Shown here: positions 44,201 through 60,119 of the stretch, piece by piece | How the letters are laid out: the number at the start of each line of letters is the position of its first letter | How positions within the stretch are numbered: position 1 is the stretch's first letter | Source: Coturnix japonica | Taxonomy: Eukaryota > Chordata > Aves > Galliformes > Phasianidae | Assembly (NCBI RefSeq): GCF_001577835.2 | Contig: NW_015439867.1 | Location: 460,323 to 524,322, forward strand | DNA length: 64,000 bases | Direction of reading: 5' to 3' | Position numbers and translations under genes: made by a program | Notes under the pieces: model-generated | What the model was told of the DNA's origin: nothing | The model's database searches: none | The model's input: the letters and a program-made list of their open reading frames with translations, nothing else

Positions 44201-45840
44201 GCGAAGCTGCTGGTTTTGTTTGGTAAAAACTGTGGGGAAAGATTGCAGGTTTTCATTAGAAAAGCACACAATTCAGAAGTTAAACCCCGTGCAGTTACTG
44301 CCCCTTCACTACATACTTATCATTGGCAGTTGCTGATAGTAAGGTGCCAGAAGGCAACAGTGTCAGCCTGACAACACAGGAAAGGTGCTAACGAGCCTCC
44401 CTTCCCCCTCTAAAATCCCCTCTGCCTCCTGCCATCTGATTTCCAACAATAAGAGAAAAAACAAACATCATTTCCACCTCAGTACAGGCAAAAAAATGAA
44501 CAACCTCAGGGCTCTGCTGCCTCTGGTCAACTCATGGAGGCACAACAGCTCACAGGTACATATAGAGACAACGCAGATATCACCAACAAACTTCAATCCT
44601 TGCTGAGGATGCTAATCAGCAATTAACAGTGCAAACAGGGCACCTGCAGCACACCACTACTCAGGAGGCATCCAGTGTCAGGCACACCAGGCAGCTGATG
44701 TGGCTGCAGCTTGAAATGCCCCGATGCTTTTGAATAAAACAAAAGGGTGCTGTAGGGAGGGAGCTACAAAAATGAGAGCACGGCTGTGAGGCTCCTTCAG
44801 AACTTCTGAAGTTCAGACATATGATTGAGTGCACTGTACAAACATGTCCCAAGCAGCAGCAGAGACAGGGCATCACTCACCTCCCTGGGCCACCACTCAC
44901 CTCCCTGTGCAGCTTATTTGACCACCCTCGTAGTAAAGAGCTTTTCCTTCCATACAGTTGGAACACAATACAGTTGCACAGCCCTGTGCAGCCCCCCATG
45001 TTCTCTCCCAGCTCACCAGAACTGATGTGTGTGTCTGCCTCCCCATTCCCCTCCTCAGGGCACAGCACAGAGCATTGAGGTCCCCCCCTCAGCCCCATCC
45101 CATCCACTCTACACAACCCCAGCGTCATTACAGACCACGTTTAACCTCTTACAACTTAACTCCTGCACCGTTACCACCCTTCGGACACTTCACAGAATGA
45201 CCCAGGTTGGAAGGGACCTCAAGGATCATGTAGTTCCAACCCCATTGCCTAGCAGGGCCACCAAACATACGCCTTTACTAGATCAGGTTGCCCAGAAGAC
45301 CCCATAGATCCTCATAGAGACCCCATAGATCCATAGAGAACCCATAGAGACTTCATAGACACCATAGATCCCTATAGAGACCCCATAGACCCCATAGACC
45401 CCATAGAGACCCCATAGATCCCTATAGAGACCCCATAGACCCCATAGATCCCCATAGAGACCCCATAGACCCCATAAAGACCCCATAAAGACCCCATAGA
45501 TCCCCATAGAGACCCACAGACCCCATAGATCCCCATAGAGACCTCATAGAGACCATAGATCCCCATAGAGACCCCATAGATCCCCACAGAGACCCCATAG
45601 AGACTTCATAGACACCATAGATCCCCATAGACCACATAGAGACCCCATAGAGACCCCATAGAGACTTAATAGACCCCATAGATCCCCATAGAGACCCATA
45701 GAGACCTCGTTGTGGCACGGATCGATGCCGACCTTGGTGTCGGTTGGGCCCAGCACATCCCGCAGCCCGGCCCACGGCGACACGGGGAAGGCCTTGAACC
45801 CCGGGTCGCGGCCGGTAGAGTCCCGGCTGTCCATCCTCAT
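32257..45840 (-). CDS. SENP1: SUMO-specific protease SENP1
   Basis: This is a nuclear cysteine protease (C48/ULP family) that matures SUMO precursors and removes SUMO from targets. Coding exons from 5': 45733-45840, 44157-44229, 43866-44025, 42497-42656, 42166-42269, 41833-42080, 41643-41697, 41267-41305, 41096-41180, 40677-40826, 40311-40442, 39738-39941, 38802-38881, 33342-33426, 32840-32935, 32257-32319. All phases join, giving about 613 residues against 644 in human; the shortfall is in the poorly conserved N-terminal part. The triad is intact: His in LGVHWCLA (about 502), Asp in TYYDSMGG (about 519), Cys in NGSDCGMF (about 572), with the oxyanion Gln in QQMNG. The C-terminus is EILHRKLL. 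The first exon (starting MRMDSRD) is the least certain: its donor could be at 45733 (AAG/GTCGGC) or 45706 (GAG/GTCTCT), both in frame, and a further small exon may be missing. The 5.4-kb intron 33427-38801 holds one CR1 fragment and no gene. Confidence 0.95.
34972..35245 (-). mobile_element. CR1 LINE 3' fragment in SENP1 intron
   Basis: Reverse-complement CR1 3' end. It starts with the ATCATAGGATCACAGAATCA tail repeat and continues through GGACCTCAAGGATCATG, ACTAGATCAGGTTGCCCAG and CCTCCCTGGGCAGCCTGTTCC. It is 5'-truncated. It belongs to the same subfamily as the copies near 45200 and 57670. Confidence 0.9.
44868..45290 (-). mobile_element. Two CR1 LINE 3' fragments in SENP1 intron 1
   Basis: An older fragment at about 44868-44965 contains CACTCACCTCCCTGTGCAGC and TTTCCTTCCATA. 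A younger one at about 45193-45290 starts CACAGAATGACCCAGGTTGG and is cut off at GGTTGCCCAGA, where a CCCATAGA minisatellite begins. Both are short 3' pieces in the minus orientation. Confidence 0.8.
45291..45710. repeat. CCCATAGAGA minisatellite beside SENP1 exon 1
   Basis: Units of 10-22 bases (GACCCCATAGATCCCCATAGA) repeated over about 420 bases. On its left it abuts a truncated CR1 end, and on its right it reaches the SENP1 first coding exon. Two possible donors of that exon lie at 45706 and 45733, at or next to the repeat edge. Confidence 0.9.
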
Positions 45841-46031
45841 CGGCTCCGTGCGGTCATTGGGGGGCGGTGAAGCGTCCGGGTGCTGCAGAACGGGGCCGGT
45901 CCCCGACCAGCTCGTACCGGAAGTGGCCCCAGAGCGCGCGCGTTTCCCGGCTTTGGCGGCAACAGCGGCAACGGCGGCAACCGGCAACGAGGCGGACGGA
46001 AGAGGAAGTTGGCGCCGCCGGAAGTGACGCC
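45841..46031. promoter_or_regulatory. CpG/ETS interval between SENP1 and PFKM starts
   Basis: A CpG-dense interval of under 200 bases lies between the SENP1 start codon (minus) and an upstream PFKM-side ATG (plus). Two perfect CCGGAAGT ETS/GABP sites occur at 45917-45924 and 46018-46025, with a GTGACGCC CRE-like motif beside the second. No TATA box is seen. This is typical of a bidirectional housekeeping promoter, and human SENP1 and PFKM are also arranged head to head. Confidence 0.6.
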
Positions 46032-46074
46032 ATGATGTGGCGGAAGCCGCTCGTGCGCTCGCTGTCTGGCGGCT
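46032..46074 (+). other. PFKM: Candidate PFKM alternative first exon A
   Basis: An open frame starting at ATG 46032 in fair context (GACGCCATG) encodes MMWRKPLVRSLSGG, followed by one base and a good donor (T/GTGAGC at 46075). Spliced to the PFKM acceptor at 47497 it gives ...GG-SKK-MAQPP in frame with the enzyme. The peptide is basic with hydrophobic residues and no acidic ones, as in mitochondrial presequences. The splice is inferred; the exon could instead be untranslated or spurious. Confidence 0.35.
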
Positions 46075-46274
46075 GTGAGCGCCCCCTGGCGGCGGGGAGG
46101 AGCTGTGACATCGCCCTATGGAGGGAGAGCGGCTATGGGGGCAGCGGGTGTGGGGGGAGCCCATGGAGGGGGCACCCCATGGGGGACGCTGTGGGGCGGT
46201 GTTGGCCTATGGAGAGCACCGTGCGGGGCAGTGCCGCTCCACGGTGCGACCCTGCGGCTGTACCCGCCGATGGG

Positions 46275-47110
46275 GAGCTCTGTGTGGGGCAGTGTCATCC
46301 CGCTATGGGGTGTCCCGCTATGGGGCTGTATGTCCCACTATGGGGTTTTAGGTCCCGCTATGGGGTTTTAGGTCCCGCTATGGGGTGTCCCGCTATGGGG
46401 CACGGATCATCACATGGCGATAGGGAGGGCCGTGCGCGGTCAGTCCCGTTATAGCTGATCCGCTCAGAGCCGCCCCGTTATAGCTGATCCCAACAGCCGA
46501 TCCCGTTACAGCCGCTCCCGTCCCGGCCGATCCCATTACAGGTGATCCCCTTACAGCCCCGCGGCCATGGGGGCTCTCCCCGAGCTCTCCCTCCTGGCCT
46601 CGGCCGCGCTCGGCCTCGCCGCCCTCCTGGTCCTCATCACCCTCCTGCCGCCAGGTCAGCGCCTGCGGCTGGGACACGGGAACGGGCGGGGAGCAGTGAG
46701 GGAATAGACGGACCAGTAAGGAGCACAGACTGGGACCAGTAACGGGACAGAGCCCGGGACCGGTGTGGGAATAGAGACTGAGTATGGGACCAGTAGGGGA
46801 TGCTGAATGGGACCGACAGGAGTAGGGACAGGGAGCAGTAAGGGAGAAGAGATTGGAACTGGATCCATTAGGGAATGCAGACTGGGATCAGTGGGAAGTA
46901 GGGACTGGGATCAGTGAGGGAATAAGACTTGGAGCAGTAAGAGAATAGACACTGGGACTGGAAAGGAATAGGGATTGGAACAAAGAAAGGAATAGGGGCT
47001 GGGATCAGTAAGGAGTGAGTGCAGACTGGAAGCAGTAGGGAATAGGGACTGGGACCAGTGAGGAGCCAGTCTGAGACCATTAGGGGAAAACTGACTGGGA
47101 TCATAAGGAT
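46275..47110. repeat. Tandem repeats around the PFKM 5' region
   Basis: 46300-46400: CTATGGGGTTTTAGGTCCCG units. 46435-46560: units of about 18-25 bases with CCCGTTATAGCTGATCC. 46690-47110: about 15 degenerate units of 22-26 bases, GGGACCAGTAAGGGAATAGA. The last array lies in the intron upstream of the main PFKM coding start. Confidence 0.8.
46567..46654 (+). other. PFKM: Candidate PFKM alternative first exon B (hydrophobic leader)
   Basis: ATG 46567 lies in a strong context (GCGGCCATGG). It opens 29 codons plus one base, ending at a consensus donor (CCAG/GTCAGC). The peptide starts MGALPELS and continues as an unbroken leucine/alanine-rich hydrophobic stretch of about 21 residues ending TLLPP. 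Joined to the acceptor at 47497 it continues in frame as AKK-MAQPP into phosphofructokinase, giving an 814-residue product. If not spliced, it reads on to a stop as a 46-residue micro-ORF. Which, if either, is made cannot be told from the sequence. Confidence 0.4.
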
Positions 47111-47504
47111 GATGATGTGGGAATACAGACAGGTCCCACCTCCCCGTGGACACAGCTGTCCCCGCCATCCCCCCCAGCCTCCATCCCCACGAGGGGTCCC
47201 ACCTCCACGCTGCACTTCCCCTCCTTCCCCCCCCCCATTTCCCATCGAAACAGCCCCAGAGCTGGCACTGAGGGGGTGGGCTGGGTATCACCAGGGCCGT
47301 GTCCCTCCCTCCTTCCCCTGACACCTTCCAGGGCTGAGCAGGGGCCACCCCCGGGGCCGCCCCTCCCTCCCGGAGCCTGATTTAGGGGCTGACGCAGCGC
47401 TCAGTGTCACTTTGCGGTGTGACACCGGGGTTGTGCTCGGTGCCACTCCGCCCCCCCCCATTGTTTCATTTTTTGCCCCATATCCCTCTTTTTCAGCCAA
47501 GAAG

Positions 47505-53484
<5,980 letters not shown>

Positions 53485-53765
53485 GGGAGGACCCTCTGAA
53501 CGACCCCCCAAAATCCCCCGCAGCATCTTCACTTTTGAAAGAGCAGTTTTGCCGAAGCTGAGGGTTTCCTCAGGGTAATTTTGGGCTGGTTTAGATCCAG
53601 CTGGGTGTTTTATGGGCTTTTTAAAGAGAAAAGCGTTCCGCAAGCGGCTCGCATTGTGGCAGGACGTTGCATTGACCTAACAGGAAGGGCCGAGTCTCTA
53701 GGGCATCACTTTAGTTTGAAACTCAGAATTGTGACGCTTCAATAAAGCAGCACTGCTCCGTGGTG
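53485..53765 (+). other. PFKM: PFKM 3' UTR and poly(A) site
   Basis: The sequence from the TGA to just past AATAAA (53741-53746), which is followed by a GTGGTGGTGAC GT-rich element. A second AATAAA on the plus strand at about 54167 could extend the transcript into the convergent ASB8 3' UTR. Confidence 0.8.
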
Positions 53766-54009
53766 GTGACAAACACAAACTGTGCTCGCACTCTCCACTC
53801 TTGCCCATCAGCAGTAACACACGTGGCTGCCACACATGTACAGCCATATGAACGCAACCTCACATTCTCCCCCAGAGTCATTATCCACATTTACCCTTCT
53901 CACTGCTCCTTTGGGAGCTCAAGGCAGCTGTCCCAGAGGATTCTCTGGTGACAGATGAGAACAGGGCACAGTTCTGCTCCCACTGGCAGTGCAACACAAA
54001 CCTTCCAGA

Positions 54010-54967
54010 GTGTGGCTTGCAAGGAGCCATTTATTTCTGTGGACAGAAGCTGGGGATGGATGAGGCATGGGGCAGGTAGCGCCTCTGCACCCTCACCTGC
54101 AGCCCTGAGTCCTTCTGTCATGCGAGGAGCCCCTGCCTCCAAACACACGTGTTACACACACATATGAATAAAAGCAGCCCTGGTGCGGTGAGCTGGCAGT
54201 GCAAAACCAAATTCTGAACTTCGCTGGGTTCCTGGACGGCAGATCAGAGGCGAAGCTCCTCCTCAGAACCATCCTGAGCTCAGGACAAAGCCACCTGGGG
54301 CAGCAGGGAATGGTTTCCTCCTTTTGCAGGAGTTGTGGCCAAATTTCTGGTGAGAGGGCAGTGAGTGCAGGGCTCTGCTCACTGTTCAGGCATCCGACAG
54401 GGCACTTCCTCACCCCCTAGGCCCCATACAATCAATGCCACGGGGTTTTTTCTCCTGCAAGTACTGCGATCCCTAGGGCTCCCCCCTTTCACTCTTTCCC
54501 TAAAGTGCTGATTGTCCCTGAATACATCCAAAAAAGTCACAGATATGGGGGTGAACAAAGCTCTCCTGCGTGCCAGCAGGGGGCTCCCATGTCTGCCTTG
54601 ATGCTGTGTGCAGTGAGGAGGGTGTGAGCGCTCACTCCAAGGAATGGACTCACATGGGCCTCTCCACATCCTGCAGCGCCTTGAATCCTTCAGAAAGGGG
54701 ATGTTTCTCCGTTCTCACCCAGAATGCCTTGCTTTCCCCAAGGACTACCCCAACGGAAAGAACAGGTTAATCCAGCAGGTAGGATGGAATTTGCCATTTG
54801 TTAAAGGGAGGGACTGTTCATTGGACGAGGCTGAAAACACAAAAAAGGAGCTCGCAAAGAGCAAGCGCTGCAGGCAAGGAGAGGACACGGCGCCCGTCGG
54901 TGGGTCCCGCTGTCCATCCAGTGCCCGCCAGTCACACATCAAGCAGTGAATTCATGCTGCCCTGTGC
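54010..54967 (-). other. ASB8: ASB8 3' UTR
   Basis: Minus-strand sequence after the ASB8 stop. The first AATAAA on that strand is the complement of TTTATT at 54030-54035, giving a 3' UTR of about 950 bases. It ends only about 250 bases from the PFKM poly(A) site, so the two genes are tail to tail. Confidence 0.6.
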
Positions 54968-57900
54968 CTAGCTGAGGAGCAGCACGTATTCCTTCAGGCA
55001 GGTTGGCAGGGGCAGCTGCTCCACGGCCTCGGGCAGGAAGCGCACGCCCAGGCTGCGGCGCACAGCGTAGCGCGACAGCGTCTGCAGCGTGCCGGGCGCT
55101 GAGCAGAGCAGTGTGAGCTTCTGACAGAGCTGCTGGTCCCTGGTCACCTCCCAGGGCATGCTGCCGTTCTTGCGCAGCTCAAAGTGTCCGATGGCGCGGT
55201 GCAGGAGGTCGAAGCAGGAATCCTCGCGCTCCGTGCCCAGTCCCCGCACCAGCAGCGCTACCAGTCGTGAGATGGGGGTCTGCCCTTTTAAATTGACCAC
55301 CCTCACCTCGGCCCCGAAGTCGAGCAGGATGCTGACGCTCTCCAGGTTGCCCTTCATGGCGGCCCAGCTGAGCGGCGTGTCATCATTGTAGTCGCGGGCG
55401 TTCACCAGGGCGCCGTTCTCCAGCAGTGAGCGCACGCACTCCGCCGTGTTCTTGAAGGCTGCCCAGTGCAGCGGCGTGTCCTTGTTGCCATCCAGAGCAT
55501 TGGGGTCAGCCCCGTACTCCAGCAGGATCTCCACGCACGTCTCGTCCTTCTCGGCCGCGTAGTGCAGAGCCGTGCGATTGTAGCCATCCAAGGCGTTGAC
55601 CTGCACAGAGTGGGATGATGCACAGTGACTGATACCAGTGGACACAAAGCCCGACCCACACTGCATGGGATGGCTGGGTCAGGAAACTTGAATCCCCCCC
55701 AGCTCCACCCCCTGCCCTGGACTGCTCTTATCACTCCATCAGAAACCCAGGCCTCATCCATAGCTCTGAGCATCTCCAAGGATGGGGCACTCATGGCTCT
55801 GGGCAGCAGTTCCAGGACCTCACCGCCCTCTCAGTTAAGAACTTCTCGCTGACATCTAAGCTAAATCTCCTCTCCTTTAATTTAAAGCCATTCCCCCCTT
55901 TCCTATTGCTGCTACCTGCCCACGTAAGAAGTCTCCCCCGTTTCTAAGCTCCTTCTAAGCACTGCAGGTCTCCCCAGAGAAACTCCTTCTCCTTCTCTTC
56001 TCAAAGCTGAACACCCACAGCTCCTTCAGCCTTTCCTCATAAGAGGCACTCCAGCCCGCAAGCATCTTTATGGCCCTCCTCTGGACTCTGGTCATGTTCC
56101 TCCCTGCCACTCAAGGTGTGTGTGTGGGGGGGGGTGCAATCTACCAGCTGCCAAAATTCCAGCAGGAAACCTACAGCATTTAATGCCTCTTTCAAGCCTT
56201 CACCAAAAGTCTGTTTTCAATCAGGTACACTCAAGATCTCAGGCAAGAACACAATTGAAATACTGGAACTACCCCCATGCTTGTGCAATACACTTTCACC
56301 CAATCCAATCTGCACTAAAAGAGAGCAGAGCAGCTGCCAACAAGTCAAAGCACAAGTCAGGCAGCACTCAAAATTGACGGTTCCATCTTGATAGGGAAAC
56401 AAAGCCTCCAGCACCACCACACTATGGTCCCATTCCAAAGCTGTGCTTACCTCTGCTCCCTTCTGCAGCAGCAGCTCCACACAGTCAGCATCAGCTACCA
56501 TACAGGCACAGTGCAGTGGCTTCAGAGTGCCGTGCATGCAGTTCACATCCGCACCCTGCAGAAACATGGCGAGCACGAAGGGTTAGAATATGGGCATCCA
56601 TAAGTCACATCCCCAGATGGCCAAAAACAATTGGTCCTGTTGGCCACCAGGGCACAGTCCTGGCTCACAGCTACTCAGTTGTGTGCCCACCCCCTTCTGG
56701 TGGGGAATCATTATCCTAACCCCTTCTCCCCCACCCTGACTTTCCTCTGATGCAGCTCCATCCCATTTCCATGCCATTTCCATGCCATTTCTATGCCATT
56801 TCCATGCCATTCCCTCAGGCTCCGCTGCTGACACCAGAGAGCAGAGCTCAGCACCCACCCCTTGGCTGCCCTGTGAGGAGCTGCAGGCCGACATGAATCA
56901 TAGAATCATAGAATCACCAAGGTTGGAAAAGACCTAAAAGATCATCCAGTCCAACCGTTCACCTGTTACCAATAGCTCCCACTAAACCATGTCCCTCAAC
57001 ACAACATCCTGCAGTTCCTTGAACACCCCCATGGTCGGTGACTCCACCACCTCCCTGTGCAGTCCATTCCAGTGCCTGACCACTCTTTCTGAGAAGTAAT
57101 ATTTCCTAATGTCCATCCTGAATCTTCCCTGCCATAGCTTATCCTTTCAGGAAGTTATAGAGAGCAATGAGGTCTCCCCTGAGCCACCTCTTCTCCAGGC
57201 TGGACATTCCCATCTCCTGCAGCCTCTCCTCATACAGCCCCATTGTGCTCCAGACCCCTCACCAGCTTTGTAGCCCTCCTCTGAACACATTCCAGGGCCT
57301 CAGTGTCATTCTTGCAGTGAGGGGCCCAAAACTGGACACAGCACTCGAGAAGTGGCCTCACCAGAGCTGAGTACAGAGGGACAATCACCTCTCTGCTCCT
57401 GCTGGCAATGCTGTTTCTGATGCAAGCCAAGATGCCGTTGGCCTTCTTGGCCACCTGGGCACTCTGTCGGCTCATGTTCAGCTGAGCATTAATCAGTACC
57501 CCCAGGTCCATTTCCTCTATGCAGCCTTCCAGCCACTCTGCCCTCTAGTGTTGCCTGGGGTTGCTGTGGCCAAAGTGCAGGACCCACCATTTGGTCTTGT
57601 TGCACCTCATCCAATTGGCTTCAGCCCAGCTCTCCATCCTATCCAGATCCATCTGCAGGGCCTCACACAGAATCACAGAATGACCCGGGTTGGAAGGGAC
57701 CTCAAGGATCATGTAGTTCCAACCCCCCTGCCTGGCAGGGCCACCAAACATACACATTTACTAGATCAGGTTGCCCAGAGCCCCGTCCAACCTGGCCTTG
57801 AACACTTCCAAGGACGGGGCATCCACAACCTCCCTGGGCAGCCTGTTCCAGGGCCTAACCACTCTCCTAGTGAAGAACTTCCCCCTAACATCCAACCTAA

Positions 57901-58542
57901 ATCTTCCCTTTTAACTTAAAACCATTTCCCCGTGTCCTGCTATTGTCAGTCCTTTCGAAGAGTTTACTCCCCTCCTGGCAGTAAGTTCCCTTCAGGTATT
58001 GAAAGGCTGCAATGAGGTCACCCCGCAACCTTCTCTTCTCCAGGCTGAACAAACCCAACTCCCTCAGCCTGTCCTCATAGGGGAGGTGCTCCAGCCCCCT
58101 TGTCATCTTCCTGTCCCTCCTCTGGACCCTTTCCAAAATCTCCATGTCTTTTTTGTACTGAGGGCTCCACTCCTGGACACAGTTCTCCAGATGGGGCCTC
58201 ACAAGAGCCAAGTAGAGAGGGACAATCACCTCCCTATCCCTGCTGACCACCCCTCTCCTGATGGAGCCCAGGATCCCATTTGTAGACCCACACTCCCAGT
58301 CAATTCGGTGCCATCTCAGACCATACTGCGGCTGCACTCGCTGCCCCCACCCAGCTCATCAATAACACATTGATCCCCATCCTCCCCCCTTTATAACGGC
58401 ACCGCTCGGCTCTCCGTCCTCTCACCCTCCCGATCAGATCCTCCACGTTGTCCCTGGGGAAGGAGCGGATGGCGGCGATGGTTCGGATCAGCCGCTCTGA
58501 CAGCGAGTACTTGCTCTGCACGCTCTGCATGATGTACCACAT
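54968..58542 (-). CDS. ASB8: Ankyrin repeat and SOCS box protein 8
   Basis: This is a substrate-recognition subunit of a Cullin-5/Elongin ubiquitin ligase. Coding exons: 58426-58542 (117 bp), 56451-56555 (105), 54968-55600 (633); total 284 residues plus stop. Human ASB8 has 288; the four missing N-terminal residues before MWYIMQS would come from a different upstream start. Residues 1-39 match the N-terminal region. Ankyrin repeats run from about 40 to 185 with [44 protein letters not shown] and [12 protein letters not shown]. The SOCS box at about 240-284 has RYAVRRSLG and ends [15 protein letters not shown]. Junctions are in phase 0 and the gene looks intact. Intron 1 is 1.9 kb, mostly CR1; intron 2 also contains a CR1. 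Confidence 0.96.
55745..56108 (-). mobile_element. CR1 LINE fragment in ASB8 intron 2
   Basis: Reverse-complement CR1 sequence with CTCCAAGGATGGGGCACTCA, TTCCAGGACCTCACC, a degraded middle, and CTCCTTCAGCCTTTCCTCATA. The extreme 3' tail is missing. It is more diverged than the intron 1 copies and has no open frame of note. Confidence 0.85.
56895..57666 (-). mobile_element. CR1 LINE 3' part, ASB8 intron 1, first copy
   Basis: The copy begins at the left with the 3' tail repeat (ATCATAGAATCATAGAATCACC) and continues through the 3' UTR into the end of the reverse-transcriptase ORF. On the minus strand the remnant includes the thumb-region motif [12 protein letters not shown] and the C-terminal motif [13 protein letters not shown]. 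It is 5'-truncated exactly where the next CR1 starts at about 57668. Confidence 0.92.
57668..58312 (-). mobile_element. CR1 LINE 3' part, ASB8 intron 1, second copy
   Basis: The copy starts with CACAGAATCACAGAATGACCC and contains the 3' UTR and the last part of ORF2, with [15 protein letters not shown] and [18 protein letters not shown] on the minus strand. It is closer to a functional consensus than its neighbour, so it is likely younger, but it is strongly 5'-truncated. It is in the same orientation as the first copy and directly abuts it. Confidence 0.92.
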
Positions 58543-59040
58543 CCCGCTACCGGCACCGCCCCGCCAGGCCCGGCCCGGTCCGGCCCACCAGCCCCGAGCG
58601 GCGTCGAGGCGGGGCGGGACGACGAGAAGCGGGAACCGGAGGAGGGAGGGGGCTGTAAGGAGGGTGTGCGGCCCGGACACGGCGACGGACCGGAACCGGG
58701 AACGGACCCGGAGCCCGGAACCGGCGCAGGCCCCGCCAGGCCCAGCTGAAGGCGGAAGTAGCCGCCGAAACACGGAAGTGAAAGGCGAAAGAAGGCGCGC
58801 ATGCGCGGCGGACTCCTAACCTCTCTCCTCTACCCTCTCGACCAATCAGCGCGCGGAGCCCCGATAAGCCCCGCCTTCTCATCAGCCCCGCCCCCACGAT
58901 CCGAGTTCCTCCAATCGCCAGGCGCCGCCCCGCGTAATCCCCGCCCCCCAGCCGGCTCTCCACCAATCAGCGCTCCCTCTGCTCTCCCAGCGGGTGCCGG
59001 GGGCCCCAATGGGGGGGTTCGGGGGTGCGGGGCGGCGCTG
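58543..59040. promoter_or_regulatory. ASB8: ASB8 CpG-island promoter
   Basis: A CpG-rich block upstream of the ASB8 start. It has a perfect palindromic NRF1 site GCGCATGCGC at 58797-58806, two CGGAAGT ETS sites at 58753-58759 and 58773-58779, and several CCAAT-type boxes (CCAATCAG at about 58845 and 58970). There is no TATA box. It could also serve a plus-strand transcript. Confidence 0.65.
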
Positions 59041-59044
59041 GGCG

Positions 59045-59185
59045 GTGGGTGACAGCGGGTCTGAGTATGGGGTGACACCGGAGTGTCCCCGTGTTCCTAT
59101 AGGGTGACACCGGGGTGTCCCTGTGTTCCTATAGGGTGACACCGGGGTGTCCCCGTGTTCCCATAGGGGTGACACCATGTCCCCG
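59045..59185. repeat. 32-bp tandem repeat, about 4 copies
   Basis: Units of GGGTGACACCGGGGTGTCCC followed by a TGTTCCTATA end. The last copies are partial. Confidence 0.9.
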
Positions 59186-59359
59186 TGGGGCTGGGGATTG
59201 GGGTAACACCGGGTGTCACCTGTGGGGTGACGTTGTTGTCCCTGTGCTGGGTGACACTGGGACCAGTTCACACCAGTGAACTCCAGTATCGCCATTACTG
59301 CAGGGCAGAGTGGGGCAGAGCAACAGATGGGGGCAACCGGGGGGCACCCGGACAGCGAG

Positions 59360-60090
59360 CAACCGTGGGGTGTAATGGGGTGTAATGGGATGTAATGGGG
59401 TGTAATGGGGTGTAATGGGATGTAATGGGATGTAATGGGGTGTAATGGGATGTAATGGGATGTAATGGGATGCAATGGGATGCAATGGGATGTAATGGGA
59501 TGCAATGGGATGCAATGGGATGCAATGGGATGTAATGGGATGTAATGGGATGTAATGGGATGTAATGGGATGTAATGGGATGCAATGGGATGTAATGGGA
59601 TGTACTGGGATGTACTGGGATGCAATAGGTTACAGGGGGATGCTATGGGATGTAATGGAAAGTGCTGGGTGCACTGAAACATACTGGGATATAATGGGAT
59701 GCAGTGGGATGCAATGGGAAGTGCTGGGTGCATTGGGACGTACTGGGATATAATGGGATGCAATGGGAAGTGCTGTGATATAATGGGATGCAGTGGGATG
59801 CAATGGAAGTGCTGGGTGCTCTGGGATGTACTGGGATATAATGGGATGCAATGGAAAGTGCTTGGTGCACTGGGATATAATGGGATGCAATGGGATGTAA
59901 TGGGTGCACTGGGATGTACTGGGATATAATGGGATGCAATGGAAAGCGCTGGGTGCACTGGGACGTACTGGGATGCAATGGGATGCACTTGAAGTTCTGG
60001 GTGCACAGGGACATACTGGGATATAATGGGATGCAATGGGAAGTGCTGGGTGCATTGGGACATACTGGGATATAATGGGATGTGGTGGGA
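59360..60090. repeat. 10-bp (TGTAATGGGA)n array passing into a higher-order repeat
   Basis: 59365-59640 is about 27 units of TGTAATGGGA or TGCAATGGGA. From about 59640 to 60090 the same 10-mers are organised in longer units of about 40-60 bases that add GAAGTGCTGGGTGCACTGGG. A continuous minus-strand open frame of several hundred codons results purely from the lack of stops in the repeat. Confidence 0.9.
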
Positions 60091-60119
60091 AGTGCTGGGA
60101 TGCCCCCGTGCCGCCCCCC

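Noticed and set aside
45854-46111. Minus-strand 85-codon frame over the shared promoter, with an ATG upstream of the SENP1 start
   Set aside because: It is not in the SENP1 frame, consists of CpG-rich sequence with Arg/Ala/Pro bias, and overlaps the bidirectional promoter.
57230-58337. Minus-strand frames with reverse-transcriptase C-terminal motifs as host genes
   Set aside because: They are remnants of CR1 LINE ORF2 and lie inside CR1 copies with recognisable 3' tails.
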